Assembly: GCF_034674885.1 (NCBI RefSeq)
Contig: NZ_JAUCDS010000003.1
Coordinates: forward strand, 1 to 64,000
DNA: 64,000 nt
Source: Castellaniella sp034674885
Lineage (GTDB): Bacteria; Pseudomonadota; Gammaproteobacteria; Burkholderiales; Burkholderiaceae_B
Reading direction: 5' to 3'
The notes beneath the pieces were generated by a model. That model worked only from the letters and a program-made list of their open reading frames with translations, was not told the DNA's origin and did not search any database. The translations under genes were made by a program, and so were the position numbers. The stretch's first letter is position 1, and each line of letters begins with the position of its first letter. Of the stretch, positions 41,438 to 49,232 are shown in pieces.

Positions 41438-42253
41438 TTACTTGCAGGCTGCGTAGTTGGACAGGTCCACGCCAAACCATTTCTGGCTGGATTTTTTGAT
41501 GGAGCCGTCCTGGATCAGTTCGCACAGGGCCTTGTCGACCTTGGCTTTGAGTTCCGTGTTTTTCTTGTTGATGCCCGCACCGATGCCCAGGCCCAGGATG
41601 TCCGGATCGGCGCTGCTTTTCACCACGTAGTCGGCCATGGCGAACTTGCCCTTGCCCGTGGTATCCAGGAATTGGCTTTGCGGCGTGACTTCGGAGAACG
41701 TGGCATCCAGGCGGCCGGCCGACAGATCCATCTGCATCTGGTCCTGGGTCTCGTAGGTCTTGAGTTTCATGTCCGGAGCGTATTTCTGCAGGAATGCGCC
41801 CTGGGTGGTGCCGCTTTGCACGCCGACCGTCTTGCCGGCCAGGCCCTGCAGCAGGGCTTTCTGGTCGGCGGCCTTCAGCAGCGGGCTGCCCGTCGGCAGC
41901 ACGAAGGAGGAATCTTCCGTGGCGTAGGGGATGCTGAAGGAGATGACCTTGGCGCGTTCCGCAGTGACCGACATGCCCGAAATCACCAGATCGAAGCGTT
42001 CGGCTTCCAGCGCCGGGATCAGGCTGTCGAAGGCCTGCACGACGAAGCGGCATTTCATGTCGAGTTTCTGGCAGAGGGCGTGGCCGACGTCGGCATCGAA
42101 GCCGGCGACCTTGCCTTGGGCATCAACCATGCTCCAGGGCGGATAGCCGCCTTCGGTGCCGATCTTCAGGGTGGCTGCCGAAGCAGCCGTGGCCAGGCCC
42201 GCAAGGCCCAGTGCGGCGCACAGCACCGCCTGTCGTGCAATGGATGTCACCAT
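41438..42253 (-). CDS. Polar amino acid ABC transporter substrate-binding protein (HisJ/ArgT-like)
   Basis: A 271-aa periplasmic protein, solute-binding family 3. The signal peptide is SIARQAVLCAALGLAGLATAASA. The mature protein starts LKIGTEGGYPPWSMVDAQGKVAGFDADVGHALCQKLDMKC, with the conserved aromatic and Asp ligands. ISGMSVTAERAKVISFSIPY and GVQSGTTQGAFLQKY follow. C-terminal Cys (YAACK) and an internal Cys pair could form disulfides. Start 42253 is chosen because the signal peptide begins there. Its permeases follow after a structured gap. Confidence 0.92.
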   Translation of the reverse strand: MVTSIARQAVLCAALGLAGLATAASAATLKIGTEGGYPPWSMVDAQGKVAGFDADVGHALCQKLDMKCRFVVQAFDSLIPALEAERFDLVISGMSVTAERAKVISFSIPYATEDSSFVLPTGSPLLKAADQKALLQGLAGKTVGVQSGTTQGAFLQKYAPDMKLKTYETQDQMQMDLSAGRLDATFSEVTPQSQFLDTTGKGKFAMADYVVKSSADPDILGLGIGAGINKKNTELKAKVDKALCELIQDGSIKKSSQKWFGVDLSNYAACK

Positions 42254-42314
42254 GGACGGAATCCTTTGTGTTGAGGGTCGGGAAAGAAACAATAGTAGTA
42301 CATCATGAGACGGT

Positions 42315-43679
42315 TCAGCCAATCTGCATGGGGGCTTCCGGGTAGCGGACGCGGCTGTAGCGTTGGGTGCCCAGGCTGTAGACCAGGGTCAGCGGACCCA
42401 GGCGGCCGATGAACATCAGCGCCATCAACAGGATCTGGCTGGGCAGGCTCAGGGAACGGGTCAGGTCGGGGCTCAGGCCCGTGGTGGTGAACGCCGCCAT
42501 GACTTCCATGGCGATGGCGATGAACGGCTGGGATTCGAACAGGCTGACCAGAAACACGCCCATGCATACCAGCAGGCCCGACACCATCAGCAGCGCCAGG
42601 GCTTTCTGGATGGTTTCCGGGGCGATCGTGCGATGCATCAGCACGACTTCCTTGCGCTGCAGGACATAGGCGCGCACGACGGCCAGCAGGATGATGAAGG
42701 TGCCCAGCTTGATGCCGCTGGCTGTAGACAGGGACCCGCCGCCGATGAACATCAGGGCCATCAGCAGCAGGCGCGAGCTGTCGCGCAGCTGGTCCACGTC
42801 CATGCTGGCGAAGCCGGCTGTGCGGGCGCCCACCACCTGGGTCCAGGCCGCCAGCCCCTGGCTGGGCAAGGGCAGATGCCCCAGGGTGGCTGGATTACTG
42901 GATTCGATCAGCCAGAACAGGGCCAGCGCCACCAGGTTCAGGACCAGTGTGCCGATCAGCATCAGGCGGGTGTAGTAGGCCAGGGTCTGCCAGGCGCGCT
43001 TCTGGTTGATATCGGCCAGGACGCTGAAGCCCAGGCCGCCCAGGATGATGCAGCCGGTGATGACGAAGGTGGTGACCGGATCGCCGACGAAGCCGGCCAG
43101 GCTGTCGGGGAACAGGGAGATCCCGGCATTGTTGAATGCCGAGACCGCGTGAAAGCCTGCCAGCAGGAAGGCGTGCTCCAGCGAGTCGTTGCGCCACCAC
43201 CAGAGAGTCAGGATCAGGATGGCGGCGCCTTCGATGGCCAGTGAAAATTTCAGTACGGTCAGCGCGGTCTGGCGGATGCGGGCGACGCTGGTCTGGTTGA
43301 AGGCCTCCAGGGCCAGGGCCTGATATTTGAGGCTGAGCCGCTTGCCCAGCGTCAGCGAAGCGATGATGGCAAAGGTGACGAAGCCGATGCCGCCCATCTG
43401 GACCAGCCCCAGCACGACGGCCTGCCCCAGGAAGCTCAGGTCCCGGGCCGGGTCGATCACCATCAGGCCAGTGACGGTCACCGACGAGGCGGCGGTGAAC
43501 AGGGCTTCGAACAGGCTGATGGGCCGCTGCTGGGCGGCGGGCAGCAAGAGCAGCAAGGTGCCCAGCAGGATCAGGAACAGAAAGCTGCCCGCCAGGACAG
43601 CGGGCGGGCTGGCTTGCAGCTGCCCCGTGCGCCGGGCACGGCGATAGGCGCGCAGGGGATGGACGGTCAGTCTGGCCAT
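42315..43679 (-). CDS. trkH: TrkH/KtrB family potassium uptake protein
   Basis: A 454-aa membrane protein of the TrkH/KtrB superfamily with four M1-P-M2 repeats. Selectivity-loop segments are visible as TAASSVTVTGLMVID, VSAFNNAGISLFPDS, GARTAGFASMDVD and FTTTGLSPDL, each containing the key Gly. It should import K+ (with Na+ or H+) under control of the cytosolic TrkA/KtrA ring encoded 9 bases upstream. Length is nearer KtrB (about 450) than TrkH (483). Confidence 0.93.
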   Translation of the reverse strand: MARLTVHPLRAYRRARRTGQLQASPPAVLAGSFLFLILLGTLLLLLPAAQQRPISLFEALFTAASSVTVTGLMVIDPARDLSFLGQAVVLGLVQMGGIGFVTFAIIASLTLGKRLSLKYQALALEAFNQTSVARIRQTALTVLKFSLAIEGAAILILTLWWWRNDSLEHAFLLAGFHAVSAFNNAGISLFPDSLAGFVGDPVTTFVITGCIILGGLGFSVLADINQKRAWQTLAYYTRLMLIGTLVLNLVALALFWLIESSNPATLGHLPLPSQGLAAWTQVVGARTAGFASMDVDQLRDSSRLLLMALMFIGGGSLSTASGIKLGTFIILLAVVRAYVLQRKEVVLMHRTIAPETIQKALALLMVSGLLVCMGVFLVSLFESQPFIAIAMEVMAAFTTTGLSPDLTRSLSLPSQILLMALMFIGRLGPLTLVYSLGTQRYSRVRYPEAPMQIG

Positions 43680-43688
43680 GCCGGAGCG

Positions 43689-44345
43689 TCAGCGCAATTT
43701 CGGTGCAGCCAGCTTCAGCTGCTGCAGGGGGCCGAACAGGATCAGCGTGTCCTTGGCACGCAGCACGAACTGGGCAGGCGGGTGAGGGGTTGTCGCGCCC
43801 TTGCGCTTGACCAGCAGGGCCTGGATCAGGTCCGGGGGCTCGGTCATCAGGGCATCGCCCAGCGTACGGCCGTTGAGCTGTTCGCTGGCCTCGATCTCGA
43901 CCACGAAGTCACCGTTGCCCAAGGCGATGTAGTCGTTGACCATCGGGTAGCTGAGCACCTGTGCGATGCGGATGCCCATTTCTTCTTCCGGGTGGATGAC
44001 CCGGCTGACTCCCAGTTTGGTGAGGATCAGGTGATGGGCGCGGGACGAGGCCTTGACCCACAGTTCCCGCACCCCCATGGACTTCAGGTGCACCGTGCAG
44101 ACCAGGCTGGCCTGCAGGTCTTCGCCGATGGCCACCAGCACCACGTCGTATTCGTCCAGGCCCAGTTCAGCCAGGGCATTGCGGTCGGTGACGTCGGCGA
44201 TGGCCGCGCGGGTGAGTTGTTCTGCGTGCTGGTCGACGACCCGGTTGTCCGCATCCACGCCCAGCACGGAATGGCCCAGGCGCATCAGTTCCAGCGAAGT
44301 GGCGGAGCCGAAGCGCCCCAGCCCTATGACGGCAAATTGTCCCAT
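43689..44345 (-). CDS. trkA: TrkA/KtrA-type potassium uptake regulator (RCK domains)
   Basis: A 218-aa single RCK unit. The Rossmann part is FAVIGLGRFGSATSLELMRLGHSVLGVDAD (GxGxxG NAD/ATP site), and the C-terminal RCK-C/TrkA-C domain ends VLRAKDTLILFGPLQQL. One RCK rather than two makes it KtrA-like. It binds nucleotides and gates the adjacent TrkH/KtrB channel. The ATG at 44345 is preceded by GGAGGAG, a strong ribosome site; the longer open frame to 44567 overlaps the divergent oxidoreductase gene. Confidence 0.93.
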   Translation of the reverse strand: MGQFAVIGLGRFGSATSLELMRLGHSVLGVDADNRVVDQHAEQLTRAAIADVTDRNALAELGLDEYDVVLVAIGEDLQASLVCTVHLKSMGVRELWVKASSRAHHLILTKLGVSRVIHPEEEMGIRIAQVLSYPMVNDYIALGNGDFVVEIEASEQLNGRTLGDALMTEPPDLIQALLVKRKGATTPHPPAQFVLRAKDTLILFGPLQQLKLAAPKLR

Positions 44346-44487
44346 GCGTTGGGCGACTCCTCCAATAGTCAGATTGCGAAAAATCTGGTAAAAACCCTGA
44401 TGGATTTTTAAAGATTTTTGATGTCTGGATTGTGCGTTGCAGCAAACTGTGTCGCAGTTCCGGCGTTCCCCGTTTTGATCGCATGAT
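44346..44487. promoter_or_regulatory. Divergent trkA / oxidoreductase promoter region
   Basis: A 142-base gap, AT-rich between about 44375 and 44420. AAAAATC occurs twice with GATTTTT between them, forming loose inverted repeats upstream of trkA on the minus strand. No clear sigma-70 hexamer pair could be assigned, and there is no gene within it. Confidence 0.35.
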
Positions 44488-45504
44488 ATGACAAGTTTGC
44501 TTGATCCGCTGCAGTTGGGCGATGTGCTGCTGCGTAACCGCATCGTCATGGCGCCATCCGCAGGCATCCGACCCGCCCAGGGGCGCGTGCCCAGCGATGC
44601 CTTGCGGGCATATTATGCCCAGCGGGCCTCGGCCGGCTTGATCGTCACCGAGGCTGCGTCGGTTTCTCCCCTGGGAGTAGGCTACCCGGACATGCCCGGC
44701 ATCTGGAATTCGGCTCAGGTCCAGGGGTGGCGAAGCGTGACCGAGGCCGTGCACGCGCGGGGCGGTCGCATTTTCCTGCGTCTGTGGCATGCGGGCCGGG
44801 TGTCCGACCCCGAATTCCTGTCTGGCGAAATGCCGGTCGCTCCCAGTGCCATCCCCTGCCGCAAGGCAGGCGCCAGCGGTCTGATGGATGCCTCTTGCTA
44901 TGTCGTGCCGCGCTGCCTGCACCCCAATGAGATCCGCCGGATCGTGGCCGATTTCGATCAGGCTGCCCGCTATGCCCGGCTGGCCGAGTTCGACGGGGTG
45001 GAGATCCACGCGGGCGATGGTTATCTGATCGACCAATTTCTGCACGACGGTTCGAATTGCCGCCAGGACGAATATGGCGGCTCGGTCGGCAACCGCAGCC
45101 GGTTCCTGCTGGAAATAATCGATGCCTGCATCGGCGTCTGGAGCGCCGGGCGCATCGGCGTGCATCTGTCTCCCCGGGGTGATCGACATGACATGCGGGA
45201 TTCCGACCCGGTCGCCCTGTACCGGCACGTGGCCCGCGAACTGGGCAATCGGCGCCTGGCCTTCATCTGCGTGCGCGAATATCCCGGGACCGATGCGCTG
45301 ACGCCGGTGATTCGCCGGGCCTTTGGCGGGGCCCTGATCCTGAACGAAGGCTACGACCTGGGCCTGGCGCAGCAGGCAGTTGAAACACGGGAAGGCGATG
45401 CCGTGGCCTTTGGCCGGGCCTTTGTGTCGAATCCCGATCTGGTGCAGCGCCTGGCCGATGGCATTGCGCTGCGGCCCTGCACGGAAGCCGTCCCGGCCGC
45501 CTGA
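44488..45504 (+). CDS. Old-yellow-enzyme homologue with altered active site
   Basis: A 338-aa FMN-oxidoreductase fold protein, about 40 residues shorter than its paralogue at 33306. The FMN-binding start (LLRNRIVMAPSAG), RLWHAGRVSD and the C-terminal AVAFGRAFVSNPDLVQRLADG are kept. In the substrate-anchoring motif the usual HGAN is HAGD (His174, Asp177): Asn is replaced by Asp. TRN in the FMN loop is SAG. It may have a different substrate or reduced ene-reductase activity. It stands alone, divergent from trkA and converging on yqeY with structured element copy D between them. Confidence 0.85.
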   Translation: MTSLLDPLQLGDVLLRNRIVMAPSAGIRPAQGRVPSDALRAYYAQRASAGLIVTEAASVSPLGVGYPDMPGIWNSAQVQGWRSVTEAVHARGGRIFLRLWHAGRVSDPEFLSGEMPVAPSAIPCRKAGASGLMDASCYVVPRCLHPNEIRRIVADFDQAARYARLAEFDGVEIHAGDGYLIDQFLHDGSNCRQDEYGGSVGNRSRFLLEIIDACIGVWSAGRIGVHLSPRGDRHDMRDSDPVALYRHVARELGNRRLAFICVREYPGTDALTPVIRRAFGGALILNEGYDLGLAQQAVETREGDAVAFGRAFVSNPDLVQRLADGIALRPCTEAVPAA

Positions 45505-45507
45505 GGG

Positions 45508-45552
45508 CCTGGCGTGCTGTCCACAGGGACAGCACCATGCCCAGACTCATCC
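45508..45552. repeat. Structured intergenic element, copy D (partial)
   Basis: The second hairpin only: GTGCTGTCC (45514-45522), loop ACAG, GGACAGCAC (45527-45535), followed by the box CATGCCCAGACTCATCC. That box is shared with copy A apart from one base. The first TGCA-loop hairpin is absent. It lies in the convergent gap between the oxidoreductase and yqeY, and the yqeY stop codon is within the box. Confidence 0.65.
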
Positions 45553-46008
45553 CGCTAGACGGGCCTTGGCCTGAGCGGACACGGCGGCCATGTCGGCGCG
45601 GCCGGCCAGAGCGGTCTTCAGTTGGCCCATGACGGCGCCCATGGCCGCGCCCCCTTGCAGACCCTTGGCCTGGACTTGCGAAACGGCCGCCTCGATGGCT
45701 GCGGCGATTTCCTCGGGGCTGGCGCCCTGGGGCAGGAACTCCTTCAGGATGTCGAGTTCCGCGCTTTCCTGTTTCGCGCTGTCGGTGCGGCCGGCGGACT
45801 CGAAGGCGGCAATCGATTCCCGACGCTGCTTGGCCTGTTTTTCGATGATGGCGATGATCGCCGCATCATCGGGCTCGACGCGCTCGTCCACAGCCTTTTG
45901 CTTGATGGCCGCCTGCAAGAGGCGCAAGGTCCCCAGGCGCAGGCTGTCATGCGCCCGCATGGCGGATTTGACGGCGTCGGCAATCTGACTGGCAAGGCCG
46001 GTACTCAT
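45547..46008 (-). CDS. GatB/YqeY domain-containing protein
   Basis: A 153-aa helical protein of the YqeY family, related to the tRNA-binding tail domain of the GatB amidotransferase subunit. Typical features are MRAHDSLRLGTLRLLQAAIKQKAVDER, AIIAIIEKQAKQRRESIAAFESAGR and ELDILKEFLPQGASPEEI, plus a C-terminal GAAMGAVMGQLKTALAGRADMAAVSAQAKARL. The cellular role is unclear. It commonly sits beside rpsU or dnaG but not here. A TAAAAT (46040-46045, minus strand) about 30 bases upstream is a likely -10 box. Confidence 0.92.
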   Translation of the reverse strand: MSTGLASQIADAVKSAMRAHDSLRLGTLRLLQAAIKQKAVDERVEPDDAAIIAIIEKQAKQRRESIAAFESAGRTDSAKQESAELDILKEFLPQGASPEEIAAAIEAAVSQVQAKGLQGGAAMGAVMGQLKTALAGRADMAAVSAQAKARLAG

Positions 46009-46086
46009 GGGAAATGTCCTGTAAAGAGGGAAAAGGGGTATTTTAGGCCCAGGCTCAGGCCCGGGTCGCGCAGCGTGGTGGCGTTT

Positions 46087-46857
46087 CTAGGCGCAGGGCC
46101 GCCAGTCGTGGCGCTCGGTGGGCTGTCCTGCGGCATCGTAGCTCTGCTCGCTGAACAGCGCCGCTCCGTCGGCGCGGATGGCGATCAGGGTGGAACACCG
46201 CGTGCCGTAGTCCGGGCTGATGATGAAGGGGCTGCTTAGCAGTTGCTCCATGGCGTGCGGCAGGCCGGTGTCGGGCAGTTCGGTCGCGTGCGCAGCCGTG
46301 GTGTCGTGCAGCAGATCGAAAACCTGATCAGGGTCCTGTGTCCAGCGCTCGGGGGGCAGGGCGTCCAGTGCTTCGCGCAAGCGTCTGGCCTTGGGCCAGG
46401 GGGTGTCCAGCAGATGATTGGACAGCACGTAACGGCCGGGCACCAGGGCGCGGGAGCGCCCCGATGGGTCGCGATTGCCCAGGTAGCAGACCTGCCGCGC
46501 GTCGCCCGCAATCAGGTTGAAGCCGGCCCAGTCCGATGCATGAGCTGCGACGGCCTGACTATAATCGGCGGCAGAATCCGACCCCAGCAGGTAGTCGCGC
46601 ACCAGCGTGCCACGCGAAGGCGCGCCGGGCGGCGTCGGGCGGCCGGGTTCCCGGTAGTTGGTCAGCAGTGCAAAACGGCCGCCGGCGGCCCAACCCAGCC
46701 AGGTGCCGCCTGCGCTCAGGTCCTGCCCGGCAATCACGTCGGGGCGCCCCGGCCAGGGGCCGGCCGCCTTGGCAGGGCGGGCGTGGAATTCGTCCCGGTT
46801 GGCAGCGATCAGAACGGGCCAGCCCGGATGGCCCAACGAAAGGTAAGCGATGCACAT
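46087..46857 (-). CDS. NRDE (TANGO2-like) family protein
   Basis: A 256-aa protein with the defining MCIAYLSL N-terminus (Cys2) and NRDEFHARP motif, then GGTWLGWAAGGRFALLTNYREPG. It has the N-terminal nucleophile-like fold of the NRDE/TANGO2 family; human TANGO2 is linked to metabolism and haem handling, and bacterial roles are not known. The start at 46857 is fixed by the Cys2 motif. It is head-to-head with the FlhE-like gene, and the two start regions overlap by about 8 bases. Confidence 0.88.
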   Translation of the reverse strand: MCIAYLSLGHPGWPVLIAANRDEFHARPAKAAGPWPGRPDVIAGQDLSAGGTWLGWAAGGRFALLTNYREPGRPTPPGAPSRGTLVRDYLLGSDSAADYSQAVAAHASDWAGFNLIAGDARQVCYLGNRDPSGRSRALVPGRYVLSNHLLDTPWPKARRLREALDALPPERWTQDPDQVFDLLHDTTAAHATELPDTGLPHAMEQLLSSPFIISPDYGTRCSTLIAIRADGAALFSEQSYDAAGQPTERHDWRPCA

Positions 46858-47293
46858 GACGCACAATATACTCGTCCGCCTGCTGCTCCTGGGGATGGCA
46901 GTCGCGTCTCCCGGCCTGGCGGCATCGGCGGATCGGGCCTGGACCCGCGATGCCGTCAGCCAGGGGCTGCAGGCAGTGGGCCGGGCCGTGACCGTGTCTT
47001 TTCAGCCTGGCAAGATCGACGCCCCGCTGCCGGCGGGCGCTCGGATCACGCGGGTCTATGCCTCGCGCAGCTACGACAGTCCCGCCCAGGTCGCCACCGA
47101 ACTGTGCTGGGGATCGACGCAGGGGCCTTGCGTACCCCTGCAGGGATCGCATCTGAATACCCGCGCGTTCGACGGGCGGCCCGCGCAGGGCCCGCTGCTG
47201 CTGGTGCACCGCGTCCTCGCCTGGGGGCCCGCCAGTCCGCCGCTGTTCGTGCGCGGAACGGTAACAGTCTGGTATGCCGTGGGGCCGCATTGA
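46850..47293 (+). CDS. FlhE-like secreted protein
   Basis: A 147-aa protein with a signal peptide (ILVRLLLLGMAVASPGLAASA). The mature part fits the FlhE pattern. It has ARITRVYASRSYDSP, then a Cys pair around ELCWGSTQGPCVPLQGS, then a T/N...F segment with GPLLLVHRVLAWGPASPP, and it ends in the beta strand VRGTVTVWYAV. FlhE is a small periplasmic protein associated with flagellar export gating in enterobacteria. No flagellar genes are nearby, so the match is by pattern only. Starts at 46850 or 46856 are possible; AAAGG upstream supports either. Confidence 0.55.
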   Translation: MHMTHNILVRLLLLGMAVASPGLAASADRAWTRDAVSQGLQAVGRAVTVSFQPGKIDAPLPAGARITRVYASRSYDSPAQVATELCWGSTQGPCVPLQGSHLNTRAFDGRPAQGPLLLVHRVLAWGPASPPLFVRGTVTVWYAVGPH

Positions 47294-47317
47294 TCTGAAT
47301 ATCCGGATACCTCGGGT

Positions 47318-47323
47318 TATACT
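47318..47323 (+). promoter_or_regulatory. Probable fabA -10 box with palindrome in the spacer
   Basis: TATACT at 47318-47323 is the best -10 in the 109-base gap before fabA, with CTGAAT 17 bases upstream as a weak -35. A perfect 10-bp palindrome, TATCCGGATA (47300-47309), lies in the spacer where a regulator could block polymerase. Confidence 0.5.
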
Positions 47324-47402
47324 GCTAGGCTTACTTACTTTGAAGGCCTGCGTCCGGGGATTGGGCGCGGCAGCCGGCACGCCGGTTTTGATACGGGGCA
47401 TC

Positions 47403-47915
47403 ATGGAAAAAAACAGCTACAGTTACGAAGAATTGCTGGCGTGCGGGCGCGGAGAACTCTTTGGCCCGGGCAATGCCCAACTGCCGCTGCCGCCCATGTT
47501 GATGTGTGACCGCATCGTGCATATCGACGACCACGGCGGTTCGCACGGCAAAGGTGAAATCATCGCCGAACTCGATATCCGTCCTGATCTCTGGTTTTTC
47601 GGCTGCCACTTCCAGGGCGATCCGGTCATGCCGGGCTGCCTGGGGCTGGACGCCATGTGGCAGCTGGTGGGATTCTTCCTGGGTTGCTGCGGTGGCCAGG
47701 GGCGCGGTCGTGCCCTGGGGGTGGGCGAGGTCAAGTTCACCGGCCAGGTCCTGCCGACGGCGCACAAAGTACGCTATCACATCGACATGAAACGCGTCAT
47801 GATGCGCAAACTCGTCATGGGGATCGCCGACGCGCGCATGGAAGTCGATGGCCACGAAATCTACGTGGCCCATGATCTGCGGGTGGGGCTCTTCACCCGC
47901 ACGGACAATTTCTAG
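47403..47915 (+). CDS. fabA: 3-hydroxydecanoyl-ACP dehydratase/isomerase FabA
   Basis: Dehydrates 3-hydroxydecanoyl-ACP and isomerises the trans-2 to the cis-3 product, the branch point to unsaturated fatty acids. The 170-aa hot-dog protein has the catalytic motif FGCHFQGDPVMPGCLGLDAMW with His69 and Asp83 (His70/Asp84 in E. coli) and starts YSYEELLACGRGELFG. It is followed by fabB after 11 bases, the usual pairing. The ATG at 47403 fits the family start; an upstream frame to 47274 is not conserved in character. Confidence 0.96.
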   Translation: MEKNSYSYEELLACGRGELFGPGNAQLPLPPMLMCDRIVHIDDHGGSHGKGEIIAELDIRPDLWFFGCHFQGDPVMPGCLGLDAMWQLVGFFLGCCGGQGRGRALGVGEVKFTGQVLPTAHKVRYHIDMKRVMMRKLVMGIADARMEVDGHEIYVAHDLRVGLFTRTDNF

Positions 47916-47926
47916 GAGGCTCGATT

Positions 47927-49144
47927 ATGCGTCGTGTGGTCGTCACCGGCATGGGCATCGTATCCAGCCTGGGCAATAACCAGTCCGAAGTCCTCGACAG
48001 CCTGCGCGCAGGCCGTTCCGGCATCACGTACCAACCCGAATACGCCGCTCAGGGGCTGCGGTCTCACGTGGCGGGTTCGGTGCATCTGGACGCGCTCGAC
48101 AAGATCGATCGCAAGCTCGGTCGTTTCATGGCCGATGGTCACGCCTATGCCTGGCTGGCCATGCAGGAGGCCATCCAGGACGCCGGTCTGACGCCCGAAC
48201 AGGTCTCCAATCCGCGCACCGGCCTGATCGTCGGCGCCGGCGGCGCCTCGCATTCCGCCATCAACGATGGCATCCAGACCCTGCACGAAAAAGGCGTGCG
48301 CCGCGTGGGGCCCTACATGGTCACCAAGGCCATGGCCAGCGGCGTATCGGCCTGCCTGGCGACGGGCGCCCAGATCAAAGGCGTGAACTATTCGATCAGT
48401 TCGGCGTGCTCCACCAGCGCGCATTGCATCGGCAATGCCGTGGAACAGATCCAGCTGGGCAAACAGGACATCGTATTTGCCGGTGGCGCAGAGGAAGAAC
48501 ACTGGTCGCTGTCCTTCATGTTCGATGCCATGGGCGCCTTGTCCACACGCTACAACGACACGCCCGAGCGTGCCTCGCGCACTTATGATGCGGATCGCGA
48601 CGGTTTCGTGATTTCCGGTGGCGGCGGCATCCTGGTGGTCGAGGAATACGAACACGCCAAGGCCCGTGGCGCTGCCATCCTGGCCGAAATCGTCGGTTAC
48701 GGCGCGACCTCCGATGGCTACGACATGGTGGCACCGTCTGGCGAAGGCGCGGAACGTTGCATGCGCCAGGCCCTGGCAGGCGTGCAGGGCCGGGTCGACT
48801 ACATCAATACCCACGGCACCAGCACGCCGGTGGGCGACGTCAAGGAACTGGAAGCCATTCGCGCTGTATTCGGCGCTGACCAGCCCTGGATCGCTTCGAC
48901 CAAATCCCTGTCGGGCCATGCCCTGGGCGCCGCTGGCGTGAACGAGGCCGTCTACACCCTGCTGATGATGAAGCACGGCTTCGTCGCGGCGTCGGCGAAC
49001 ATCGACACGCTGGACCCTGCAGCCGAAGGCATGAACATCCTGCGTGAAACCGTGGCTCGGGCCGACATCCAGACTGCCCTGTCCAACAGCTTCGGCTTTG
49101 GTGGCACCAATGCCACTCTGGTGTTCTCTCGCGCCGGGCTGTAA
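47927..49144 (+). CDS. fabB: 3-oxoacyl-ACP synthase I FabB
   Basis: Elongates the cis-3-decenoyl-ACP made by FabA. The 405-aa thiolase-fold enzyme has the catalytic triad Cys161 (SSACSTSAH), His296 (THGTSTPVGD) and His331 (SGHALGAAG), each two residues before the E. coli numbers. The start MRRVVVTGMGIVSSLG is typical, with a strong AGGAGG ribosome site 7 bases upstream. It forms a two-gene operon with fabA and ends at a classical terminator. Confidence 0.97.
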   Translation: MRRVVVTGMGIVSSLGNNQSEVLDSLRAGRSGITYQPEYAAQGLRSHVAGSVHLDALDKIDRKLGRFMADGHAYAWLAMQEAIQDAGLTPEQVSNPRTGLIVGAGGASHSAINDGIQTLHEKGVRRVGPYMVTKAMASGVSACLATGAQIKGVNYSISSACSTSAHCIGNAVEQIQLGKQDIVFAGGAEEEHWSLSFMFDAMGALSTRYNDTPERASRTYDADRDGFVISGGGGILVVEEYEHAKARGAAILAEIVGYGATSDGYDMVAPSGEGAERCMRQALAGVQGRVDYINTHGTSTPVGDVKELEAIRAVFGADQPWIASTKSLSGHALGAAGVNEAVYTLLMMKHGFVAASANIDTLDPAAEGMNILRETVARADIQTALSNSFGFGGTNATLVFSRAGL

Positions 49145-49174
49145 GCGTTCAGTATCCGGGGCGCGGCCCCATAG

Positions 49175-49212
49175 GAAAAAAGGCCTGTGATTGCACATCA
49201 CAGGCCTTTTTG
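49175..49212. terminator. Bidirectional rho-independent terminator after fabB
   Basis: AAAAAGGCCTGTGA at 49177-49190 pairs with TCACAGGCCTTTTT at 49198-49211 around a short loop. Runs of A on the left and T on the right let it work on both strands. It serves fabB (plus) and the convergent MFS gene (minus). Confidence 0.85.
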
Positions 49213-49232
49213 CATGAGACCGCAGGGGGGGT

